DNA of 5,900 nucleotides from UBA2336 sp964538575 (GTDB lineage Bacteria; Bacteroidota; Bacteroidia; Cytophagales; Cyclobacteriaceae). The stretch covers positions 1-5,900 of the forward strand of contig CAZIGG010000162.1 of assembly GCA_964538575.1 (NCBI GenBank), in the 5' to 3' direction. Numbering within the stretch: the first letter of the stretch is position 1; each line of letters opens with the position of its first letter. Below are positions 1 to 4,955 of the stretch, one piece after another. The position numbers and the translations under genes were made by a program. Under the pieces are notes generated by a model. The model was not told the DNA's origin. It was given only the letters and a program-made list of their open reading frames with translations, and ran no database searches.

Positions 1-2
1 TT

Positions 3-122
3 GAGCTTGACCCGAAATCAAAAGAAGTGCATGATTTACTTTCGAAGATCGACATTAATACCATTTCACCCGTGGAGGCATTGCTTAAGCTGAATGAGAT
101 TTTGTCGATGATGAAGAAATGA
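3..122 (+). CDS. mutS: DNA mismatch repair protein MutS, C-terminal end (partial)
   Basis: This is the last 39 codons of a reading frame that enters from the left edge and ends in TGA at 120-122. The sequence shows the typical MutS tail: a charged stretch (ELDPKSKEVHDLL), then IDINTISPVEALLKLNEI and a basic end (MMKK). Known MutS proteins finish with the same pattern, roughly 'LDPDSLTPREALELLYELK', which forms the small helical end of the ATPase/dimerisation region. MutS recognises base mismatches and small loops in newly replicated DNA and recruits MutL. The ATPase and mismatch-binding domains lie outside the window, so their integrity cannot be judged. The call rests only on this short tail. 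It converges with the antitoxin gene on the other strand, about 100 bp away. Confidence 0.75.
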   Translation, partial: ELDPKSKEVHDLLSKIDINTISPVEALLKLNEILSMMKK

Positions 123-159
123 AGAAGTTCGCCTTTTAGTAAGGAAACCCCGCTCTGTA

Positions 160-249
160 AGATGATCAAATTATAATCCTGACAGGGATGAAATCATTGA
201 AGTACTGGCTATTAGGGAAATAACTCAGGTCAGGATATTTTGATCATCT
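160..249. repeat. Imperfect inverted repeat between mutS and higA
   Basis: The left arm (160-183) and right arm (229-249) are reverse complements, apart from a 3-base length difference and adjacent changes in the middle. Outer blocks of 11 bases (agatgatcaaa / tttgatcatct) and inner blocks of 8 bases (atcctgac / gtcaggat) match perfectly, with a 45-base loop. The right arm covers the last codons of higA (DDQNILT and stop). The left arm read on the + strand gives DDQIIILT. It is therefore either an inverted partial copy of the antitoxin's 3' end or a large hairpin acting as a bidirectional terminator for the two convergent genes. No T-run follows either arm, so a standard intrinsic terminator is not clearly supported. 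The rest of 123-224 holds no recognisable gene. Confidence 0.55.
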
Positions 250-539
250 CTTTTCCATTTTACAGATTTCACTGCACGCATTGCTTTCGGGGACTTTTTC
301 TGAACCTGAAACAGATCGTAGTTTATTTGCATCGTGAGCCAAAACTGGGGTGACTTGTTAAGCGCCTTAGACAAACGCAACGACATAAGCGGACTGATGC
401 CAGCCTTTTCGTTGATTACATCAGACAGTACTTTCCGTGAAACGCCAAGTTGCCTTGCAAATTCAGTAACGGAAATAGTAAGGGGCTTCAGGTAATCTTC
501 CCGCAGGATTTCTCCGGGGTGACATGGATTGTACATCAT
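225..539 (-). CDS. higA: HigA-family antitoxin, XRE-type HTH regulator
   Basis: The 104-residue protein has the layout of HigA/VapI antitoxins. It opens with the hallmark HPGEILREDYLKPL (residues 7-20). A helix-turn-helix follows at about 23-43 (SVTEFARQLGVSRKVLSDVI), and then the family block ISPLMSLRLSKALNKSPQFWLTMQINYDL (48-75). HigA proteins bind and neutralise HigB, an mRNA-cleaving RelE-fold toxin, and repress their own promoter through the HTH. In this family higB normally lies just upstream of higA; here that position holds only a broken toxin remnant whose stop is 3 bases before the higA start. Two adjacent ATGs (537-539 and 534-536) could serve as start, and no clear ribosome-binding site separates them. 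The gene itself looks full length, with no missing HTH residue. With its toxin gone it may persist as a solitary DNA-binding repressor or as an anti-addiction gene, or be drifting. Family is sure; present function is inference. Confidence 0.88.
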   Translation of the reverse strand: MMYNPCHPGEILREDYLKPLTISVTEFARQLGVSRKVLSDVINEKAGISPLMSLRLSKALNKSPQFWLTMQINYDLFQVQKKSPKAMRAVKSVKWKRDDQNILT

Positions 540-542
540 ACT

Positions 543-644
543 TTAATGGTAGTCTAAATAATCAACATCATACACGAGGCCGTTTTCTATCCGGAAAATA
601 AGAAGTTTTATCTGCTCTAAAAAGGTAGTATCTGCCTATCGTTT
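543..644 (-). pseudogene. higB: Remnant of HigB-type toxin (3' third, frameshifted)
   Basis: Reading leftward to the TAA at 543-545, the frame gives LLIFRIENG followed by LVYDVDYLDYH. This resembles the C-terminus of HigB toxins, which end in a pattern like RITFxFxNGDAYxxxYxDYH. Upstream of the AAAA run at 606-609 that frame gives unrelated residues, whereas another frame gives TIGRYYLFRADK, which joins smoothly if one A is removed. I read this as a one-base insertion in a homopolymer. The toxin-like sequence stops at about 644, where that frame meets a stop and the tail of the response-regulator gene begins. Only about 31 of the roughly 90-110 residues expected for HigB remain; the start and most of the fold are absent. 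No active toxin can be made. The frameshift could be a sequencing error, but the missing 5' two thirds cannot. Its position, 3 bases before higA, is the usual higBA arrangement. Confidence 0.65.
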
Positions 645-1343
645 AAAAAGATTATCACCCATCACCCTGTTCATCACTTCTTCTTTCAGGGAACGGCTCA
701 CCGGGATCTGCGCTTTGCCAATGAACAAATCATTGCCGTCCAGCGCGGTGATTTTATCCAGGCTTACAATAAACGATTTATGTATCTTCATGAATTTTGC
801 AGACGGGAGTTTCTCTTCCAGCCCGCTGAGCGTGATGTAGGCGATCAGCTTGCGGGCAGGCGTATGCAGGATGCAGTAATTCTGCATGGCTTCAACATAA
901 AGCACATCGTTAAAGTATATCTTTTCAAATACGTGATCGCATTTGATGAAAAAGAAATCCGGGGATGACGCGGAAGATGCTTTCAGCAACTGGTAGTCGT
1001 AGGCTTTTTGTGCGGCTTTCCGGAACCGGTCAAACAAGACAGGCTTAACCAGGTAATCCAGCACGTCTAATGAATAACTCTCAAGTGCGTAGTCGGGATG
1101 GGCTGTGGTAAAGATCACCAAAGGCGGACGCTCCAACGATTTTAGGAACTCAATTCCGGTAACGTGCGGCATATTGATGTCGAGCAGCATTAAATCAACC
1201 GGGTGTTGCTGTAAAAATTCAGTTGCCTTGAGCGCATTCTCACACGAGCCCTCATGTTCCAGGAATGGAACATCCTTTACGTATTCTTCCAGTCCCTTGC
1301 GGGCCATCGGTTCATCGTCAACGATCAGGCATTTGAGTTTCAT
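636..1343 (-). CDS. LytTR-family response regulator
   Basis: The 235-residue protein has an N-terminal receiver domain (about 3-115) and a LytTR DNA-binding domain (about 131-230). In the receiver the acidic pair D9/D10, the phospho-acceptor D55 (LMLLDINMP), T79/T80 and K100 (LVKP) are all present, so it should be phosphorylatable. The C-terminal half shows LytTR signatures: the HVFEKIYFNDVLYVEAMQNY strand pair and FMKIHKSFIVSLDKI near 184-198, ending with the usual IPVSRSLKEEV. LytTR proteins bind direct-repeat sites in promoters, often of surface or secreted products. Its ATG overlaps the kinase stop as ATGA, and a GGAG lies 5 bases upstream inside the kinase gene, so translation is coupled and the pair is one operon. 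The target genes cannot be read from the sequence. Its stop at 636-638 lies inside the region carrying the higB remnant, so this gene adjoins a rearrangement point. Confidence 0.93.
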   Translation of the reverse strand: MKLKCLIVDDEPMARKGLEEYVKDVPFLEHEGSCENALKATEFLQQHPVDLMLLDINMPHVTGIEFLKSLERPPLVIFTTAHPDYALESYSLDVLDYLVKPVLFDRFRKAAQKAYDYQLLKASSASSPDFFFIKCDHVFEKIYFNDVLYVEAMQNYCILHTPARKLIAYITLSGLEEKLPSAKFMKIHKSFIVSLDKITALDGNDLFIGKAQIPVSRSLKEEVMNRVMGDNLFKR

Positions 1344-2353
1344 GCAAGCTCCAGGGTTAGGTTGACTTCAAACCGGTCAGTTGTTTTCTTTACGTCAAGC
1401 ACGTGTCGGTTCGGGAATAAAAGCTCGAGCCTTCGTTTCACGTTTTTCAACCCAATGCCCCCCGTTTCTTTAACAGAAGAATCCGTTGTGTTAAATACCG
1501 TAAGCTGAACCATTTGGTTATTTTTTACCAGCTCAATCCTGATTTCGTTTTTCTTATCGGTAAAATTCGAAACATGCTTGAAAGCATTTTCAATGAACGG
1601 AATCAGCAGGAGCGGAGGCAACGAAAAGTTTTTCAGATTATCGGCAATGGTAAACTCAACTACATCATAACTGTTCCGCCTCAGCTTTTGCAGCTCTACA
1701 TAGTTTTTTAAATAGGCCAGCTCTTTTTCAATGGCAATCCCGGTGTCGTTGCACTCATATAGCTGATAGCGCAGCATGTCCGAAAATTTGCCCAGCGTTT
1801 CACGCGCCTCCTGGTTATGCTTATCGATTTGAAAAAAAATGGTGTTAATCGAATTGAACAGGAAGTGCGGGTTCATCTGTGCCTTGAGGTATTCAAGCTC
1901 GGCATTGAGTTTCTCTAATTGTATCCGTTGCAACAGCTCACGCTGTACATACCATTGCTTACTTAAATACAACGCACCGGCAAACGCGAGGTAAAACAGC
2001 GCGATCGAAAAATTATAAAATGTACTGTGAAAGAAATCTACCCTTTCCGGATCACCGATCACATACCCGTACAAATACATATCGTGCAGGTTTTTAGCGA
2101 ACGTATAAAACACCAGTGAGCTGATAGCGGCAATAATCCAAACAAGAATTTTCCCCTTGCTGATGCGGGGAATAACAACCAGTAAATTGAAATAGATAAC
2201 ACCGGCAAGCAAGGCATTCCGTACGATAATCTCCAGCACAAACTGAAACGCATTCACCTTGTCGATCAGGTACATCCGGGTGTACGCATGGAACCCGATG
2301 GTCAGCGTCCAGAAGAAAACATGATCAAGGTGATACCTGAAAAAACGGCTCAT
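1340..2353 (-). CDS. LytS-like sensor histidine kinase (His_kinase family)
   Basis: The 337-residue membrane protein has about four predicted transmembrane segments (near 12-31, 44-62, 69-87 and 112-131). A coiled-coil-like linker follows (138-158), then a YehU/LytS-type kinase core. The phospho-acceptor motif is AQMNPHFLFNSINTIF, with H163 the likely phosphorylated histidine. The ATP-binding half shows the N box IPFIENAFKH (251-260, N256) and the G box GGIGLKNVKRRLELLFP (298-314). There is no PAS, GAF or large periplasmic domain, so the signal is probably sensed in or near the membrane. Such kinases are widespread in Bacteroidota and are usually paired, as here, with a LytTR regulator encoded immediately downstream. 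The start at 2353 gives a conventional length, though no good ribosome-binding site precedes it. The gene is divergent from the dioxygenase-like gene. The signal is unknown. Confidence 0.93.
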   Translation of the reverse strand: MSRFFRYHLDHVFFWTLTIGFHAYTRMYLIDKVNAFQFVLEIIVRNALLAGVIYFNLLVVIPRISKGKILVWIIAAISSLVFYTFAKNLHDMYLYGYVIGDPERVDFFHSTFYNFSIALFYLAFAGALYLSKQWYVQRELLQRIQLEKLNAELEYLKAQMNPHFLFNSINTIFFQIDKHNQEARETLGKFSDMLRYQLYECNDTGIAIEKELAYLKNYVELQKLRRNSYDVVEFTIADNLKNFSLPPLLLIPFIENAFKHVSNFTDKKNEIRIELVKNNQMVQLTVFNTTDSSVKETGGIGLKNVKRRLELLFPNRHVLDVKKTTDRFEVNLTLELA

Positions 2354-2487
2354 GCTGCAAGATACGGCTTTCGGCAGCCGCCCGTTGAGCCAAAATCCTG
2401 CATTTGATCAAGAAAAATGGCCTTTACGTCAGATAGGCCGGATCAGCCGGAAACTATTGCCGTATTTAAAGGTGTAATCGCATAGCC
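2354..2487. promoter_or_regulatory. Divergent intergenic region, kinase / dioxygenase-like gene
   Basis: These 134 bp must hold the promoters for the leftward kinase-regulator operon and the rightward secreted gene. Visible structure is modest. A small dyad CGGCT-6-AGCCG lies near 2365-2380, and the direct repeat GCCGG-atca-GCCGG is near 2437-2450. I found no convincing Bacteroidota-type -33/-7 pair (TTTG / TAnnTTTG) on either strand. The nearest purine-rich stretch before the rightward gene (AAAGG, about 2468-2472) is about 15 bases from its ATG, too far for a normal ribosome-binding site. That promoters are here follows from gene orientation; the exact sites are not determined. Confidence 0.4.
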
Positions 2488-3627
2488 ATGAAATCATCTT
2501 TTTTATCCCTGTTGTTGCTGAGCGTTTCGCTGTATGCGTGTGCCCAGACGCCTGCTAAACAAGTGGGCGGTCCATGTGAAGGCTGTGAAGCAATTCATGA
2601 AAGCCCGGTTCCGTTTGATCAGTTACCAGGTTCAATAACCCTTCCGGATTTTAACGACAAAGGCCCGAAGATTGAAGTGAGCGGAATCGTATATCAGCGC
2701 GATGGCATGACACCCGCGAAAGATGTTGTACTCTATGTATATCATACCGATCAGCAGGGAATCTATCCCACAAAAGGAAATGAGAAGGGCTGGGCAAAAC
2801 GCCACGGCTACATCCGCGGCTGGGTGAAGACGGATAAGAACGGCTACTATCAGTTTAAAACGCTGCGGCCTGCAGCGTATCCGCAACGCAATGCCGAAGA
2901 GCACATTCACGTTACGGTAAAAGAACCGGATAAGAATGAATACTACATTGATGAATATTTGTTTGCCGATGATCCCTTGCTGCCGAAGACACTGAATACA
3001 AAACCACGCGGAGGTAGTGGAGTGCTAACATTAACGCCTCCGGAAAAAGATGGTGTGCAACACGCAACAAGGCACATCATTCTTGGGTTGAATGTGAACG
3101 ATTATCCGTATGCGGGGTTGCCAAAATTAGCCTCCGGATTGGCGCTTGGTTCAAACTGCCCTGCCTTTGATCCGCTGCATTTATCGGGCGCGGATACCGG
3201 CAAGAAAGCGTGCCCGATGTGCAAGTATGGCCAGGGCCAGGGCATCATGCTTTGGTTCAATCACGCTAATGTTGAGCAGATGCAATCCTTCGTTCAGGCA
3301 CTCGAAAAAGAAATGCAGGCAAAGGGCGAAAGCAAGCTGCGGGTATTTCTCATTTACATGAACCCGTTTTATAAGGATAACCCGAATGTAACATCCGAGG
3401 AAATTCTGAAAGGCAAGCTGAAGAAGTGGGCCGATGAGCAGAAGCTGAAGAAAGTTGCCCTCACCTGGATACCCTCATCCGTGGATGAAAAAACTGCCGG
3501 GCTTTACGAGATCAACCCGAAAGCGAAGAACACGGTGTTTGTTTATAAGAAACGAGAAGTTGCCGCGAAGTGGGTGAATGTTGAGTATGATGAGAAGACG
3601 TTGAGGGAGATCCTCGGAGCGTTGTAA
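2488..3627 (+). CDS. Secreted intradiol-dioxygenase-like protein with C-terminal CxxC domain
   Basis: The 379-residue protein starts with an export signal (about 1-19). C18 in LYAC could be a lipobox, making it an envelope lipoprotein; alternatively ACA at 17-19 is a signal peptidase I site. Residues about 60-205 match the intradiol ring-cleavage dioxygenase fold: VSGIVYQRDGMTPAKDVVLYVYHTDQQGIY, then RGWVKTDKNGYYQFKTLRP, AAYPQRN and EEHIHVTV. The four non-haem Fe(III) ligands of the family appear present: Y93, Y131, H139 and H141. Known members cleave catechol or protocatechuate rings between the hydroxyls, but exported Bacteroidota relatives have no settled substrate. Residues about 211-379 are extra: GSNCPAFDPLH, then CPMC (242-245) and an alpha/beta pattern that looks thioredoxin- or peroxiredoxin-like, which is inference. 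A further CxxC (C30, C33) follows the signal. No aromatic-degradation genes are nearby. It is convergent with the PhnD-like gene and divergent from the kinase. Confidence 0.8.
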   Translation: MKSSFLSLLLLSVSLYACAQTPAKQVGGPCEGCEAIHESPVPFDQLPGSITLPDFNDKGPKIEVSGIVYQRDGMTPAKDVVLYVYHTDQQGIYPTKGNEKGWAKRHGYIRGWVKTDKNGYYQFKTLRPAAYPQRNAEEHIHVTVKEPDKNEYYIDEYLFADDPLLPKTLNTKPRGGSGVLTLTPPEKDGVQHATRHIILGLNVNDYPYAGLPKLASGLALGSNCPAFDPLHLSGADTGKKACPMCKYGQGQGIMLWFNHANVEQMQSFVQALEKEMQAKGESKLRVFLIYMNPFYKDNPNVTSEEILKGKLKKWADEQKLKKVALTWIPSSVDEKTAGLYEINPKAKNTVFVYKKREVAAKWVNVEYDEKTLREILGAL

Positions 3628-3672
3628 CCCTCACCCGAATTCATTTACAAGTATTTATTTCGGGTGAGGGTT
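3626..3672. terminator. Bidirectional hairpin terminator between convergent genes
   Basis: A perfect 14-bp stem (aaccctcacccgaa at 3626-3639, ttcgggtgagggtt at 3659-3672) encloses a 19-base loop. The left arm begins inside the TAA of the dioxygenase-like gene. Once the assembly duplication is corrected, the right arm reaches the stop codon of the PhnD-like gene, so the hairpin exactly fills the space between two convergent stops. There is only a short T-run on each side. The right arm appears a second time at 3814-3827 because of the duplicated contig end. Confidence 0.7.
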
Positions 3673-3706
3673 TACCGCGCAAACTTCTTAATAATCCTCA
3701 ACGCCT
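3652..3706. repeat. 55-base contig-end overlap, left copy
   Basis: These 55 bases, ending exactly at the first N, are identical to 3807-3861, which begin exactly after the last N. They contain the right arm of the terminator and the last codons of the PhnD-like gene in antisense. The most economical reading is that two overlapping contigs were scaffolded with an arbitrary 100-N gap rather than merged. It is not a biological repeat. Confidence 0.9.
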
Positions 3707-3806
3707 NNNNNNNNNNNNNNNNNNNNNNNNNNNNNNNNNNNNNNNNNNNNNNNNNNNNNNNNNNNNNNNNNNNNNNNNNNNNNNNNNNNNNNNNNNNNNN
3801 NNNNNN
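3707..3806. other. Assembly gap of 100 N
   Basis: A run of exactly 100 undetermined bases. The round length suggests a placeholder. Because the flanks are the same 55 bases, the true distance is probably negative (an overlap) and no sequence is missing here. Confidence 0.95.
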
Positions 3807-3861
3807 TATTTATTTCGGGTGAGGGTTTACCGCGCAAACTTCTTAATAATCCTCAACGCCT
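3807..3861. repeat. 55-base contig-end overlap, right copy
   Basis: Identical to 3652-3706 over all 55 bases. This copy is the one continuous with the intact PhnD-like gene, whose stop codon is at 3827-3829. The identical left copy would otherwise look like a truncated duplicate of that gene's 3' end, which it very probably is not. Confidence 0.9.
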
Positions 3862-4735
3862 TCGCCTTATCACCTGCGAGCATAATCAAACTCTCATAGT
3901 ACCCTTCTTCCATCACGGTATAAAAATCCGCAGGGCGGGCTTCCGTCCAGCCGGATTTGATGGCTTCCAGCGCTTCCGGGTTCTGCTCCCGAAGCTCTAA
4001 AAGTGCATTTTGGAGTGTAATTTTGATGTTTTCAGGCAATTCTTTCCGTACCACTACCGGGCCGAGCTGTATGGGTTCTGACTTCCATAAGAGATCAAAC
4101 TTTGCTGTATCTGCGCCAAGCTTATAGTATTCATCGCTGCCGCACGAAGCAATAACAAACTTCTCTTCGAGCGCAAGCTTCAGCGCGCCATCGTGTGTAT
4201 TGGCATATTGCACTTCAACAAATAATTTCTCGGCATCATCGGGCAGCATGGAAGCAAGCTTTAATCGCGGAACAAGATTCCCGGATGTTGAACCTGGACT
4301 TACCAACACTAAGTAGTTATCACCGGCACGTTCAACAGCACGCTCCAGCGTAGTAGTATGATTTTCTTTTGGTGATACAATCACGCTGCGGTAAACCGCT
4401 GCCGCAGAGGCCGGTAAATGCAGGGTTGCCGATACTTCATAGTGCTGCGTTACCTCGCACGATAATAAGTATCCGAACGTATTGATGAACGCAACGTCCA
4501 CTTCATTCTTCCGCATCGCTTCAAGCAAAGCATGAACGGTTGGATAACTTTTTACCACCGTCTTTACACCGGCTGCCTCTCCGAAGTGATTGGCAAACGG
4601 CTCGATGTTTTTAATGCGCGGATTATCGGCATACTGATAGGTGGCAATTACCAAGGGCTTTGAATTGCTGAGGGTGTTTTGAGCCTGCGCAGAAAGCGCG
4701 AAAAGTACTATTCCGCAGAAAATGTAAAAACGCAT
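3827..4735 (-). CDS. PhnD-like phosphate/phosphonate-type periplasmic binding protein
   Basis: The 302-residue protein has a signal peptide (about 1-18, ending SAQAQ, with a likely cut after AQA). A PhnD/PF12974-type substrate-binding domain follows. It begins PLVIATYQYADNPRIKNIEPFANHF (27-51). VDVAFINTFGYLL (79-91) is the usual hinge element of the family, and VSPGSTSGNLVPR (145-157) matches the serine/threonine-rich loop that binds the phosphonate or phosphate group in known members. Such proteins normally deliver substrate to an ABC importer (PhnC ATPase and PhnE permease). Neither is visible here, so it may serve a distant transporter or act as a sensor or scavenging protein. The ligand cannot be read from the sequence. 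The length is normal. The ATG at 4733-4735 is right for the signal peptide, although no Shine-Dalgarno sequence precedes it. It converges with the dioxygenase-like gene and diverges from the desaturase. Confidence 0.85.
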   Translation of the reverse strand: MRFYIFCGIVLFALSAQAQNTLSNSKPLVIATYQYADNPRIKNIEPFANHFGEAAGVKTVVKSYPTVHALLEAMRKNEVDVAFINTFGYLLSCEVTQHYEVSATLHLPASAAAVYRSVIVSPKENHTTTLERAVERAGDNYLVLVSPGSTSGNLVPRLKLASMLPDDAEKLFVEVQYANTHDGALKLALEEKFVIASCGSDEYYKLGADTAKFDLLWKSEPIQLGPVVVRKELPENIKITLQNALLELREQNPEALEAIKSGWTEARPADFYTVMEEGYYESLIMLAGDKAKALRIIKKFAR

Positions 4736-4759
4736 GAAAAATGAACAGTTGTTAGTGCT

Positions 4760-4767
4760 CTAAAGTA
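4760..4767 (-). promoter_or_regulatory. Possible -7 promoter element for the PhnD-like gene
   Basis: On the minus strand this reads TACTTTAG, five of the six fixed positions of the Bacteroidota -7 consensus TAnnTTTG. It sits 24 bases before the ATG. A T-rich stretch about 23 bases further upstream (TTTT rather than TTTG) could serve as the -33 element. This is a match by eye to a short degenerate motif, so support is weak. Confidence 0.3.
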
Positions 4768-4896
4768 CGCTAAAAACCCAGTACACGTAAAAAACCTTGC
4801 ATGGGTTGGGATTAAAACCGCCAAAGCCCGACCTTTGCAAAGTGATTAATTGGCAGGGTAAGAATAAGTAAACTGTACCGAAGTTAAGCAATCAGG

Positions 4897-4936
4897 GCAG
4901 TTCAGAACTTTCCTGAACTGTATGTGGTTTAACTGC
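4897..4936 (+). promoter_or_regulatory. Hairpin / palindrome in the desaturase leader
   Basis: A perfect 8-bp inverted repeat, CAGTTCAG (4898-4905) and CTGAACTG (4913-4920), is separated by 7 bases. The left arm with its preceding G (GCAGTT, 4897-4902) can alternatively pair with AACTGC at 4931-4936, so two stems compete for the same strand. The element ends about 20 bases before the desaturase start. It could be a repressor operator or an RNA structure affecting translation; the sequence does not decide. No known riboswitch consensus was recognised. Confidence 0.4.
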
Positions 4937-4955
4937 CGGAATGAGGAAGAATGAT

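Noticed and set aside
166..243. Open stretch on the plus strand reading SNYNPDRDEIIEVLAIR and onward
   Set aside because: It looks protein-like but has no start codon, is only 25 codons long and matches no family I recognise; it overlaps the inverted repeat.
780..1711. Open frames on the plus strand opposite the regulator and kinase
   Set aside because: They are antisense shadows of two well-supported genes, and their translations show no domain or signal.
2059..2253. A 64-residue frame inside the kinase gene
   Set aside because: It is an alternate frame of the kinase's transmembrane region; the hydrophobic look comes from the overlapping gene.
2381..2389. CCCGTTGAG, similar to a LytTR half-site
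   Set aside because: Only one copy was seen; LytTR sites need a second copy at about one helical turn spacing, which is absent.
3652..3861. Direct repeat as a recombination site or tandem gene-end duplication
   Set aside because: Both copies touch the N run exactly and are identical, so a contig overlap explains them better.
4775..4808. Short inverted repeat AACCCA / TGGGTT upstream of the PhnD-like gene
   Set aside because: A six-base match with a long spacer is expected by chance in AT-rich intergenic DNA.
4834..4866. TTTG followed 21 bases later by TAAGAATA as a desaturase promoter
   Set aside because: The spacing fits Bacteroidota promoters, but the -7 half matches only the TA of TAnnTTTG.
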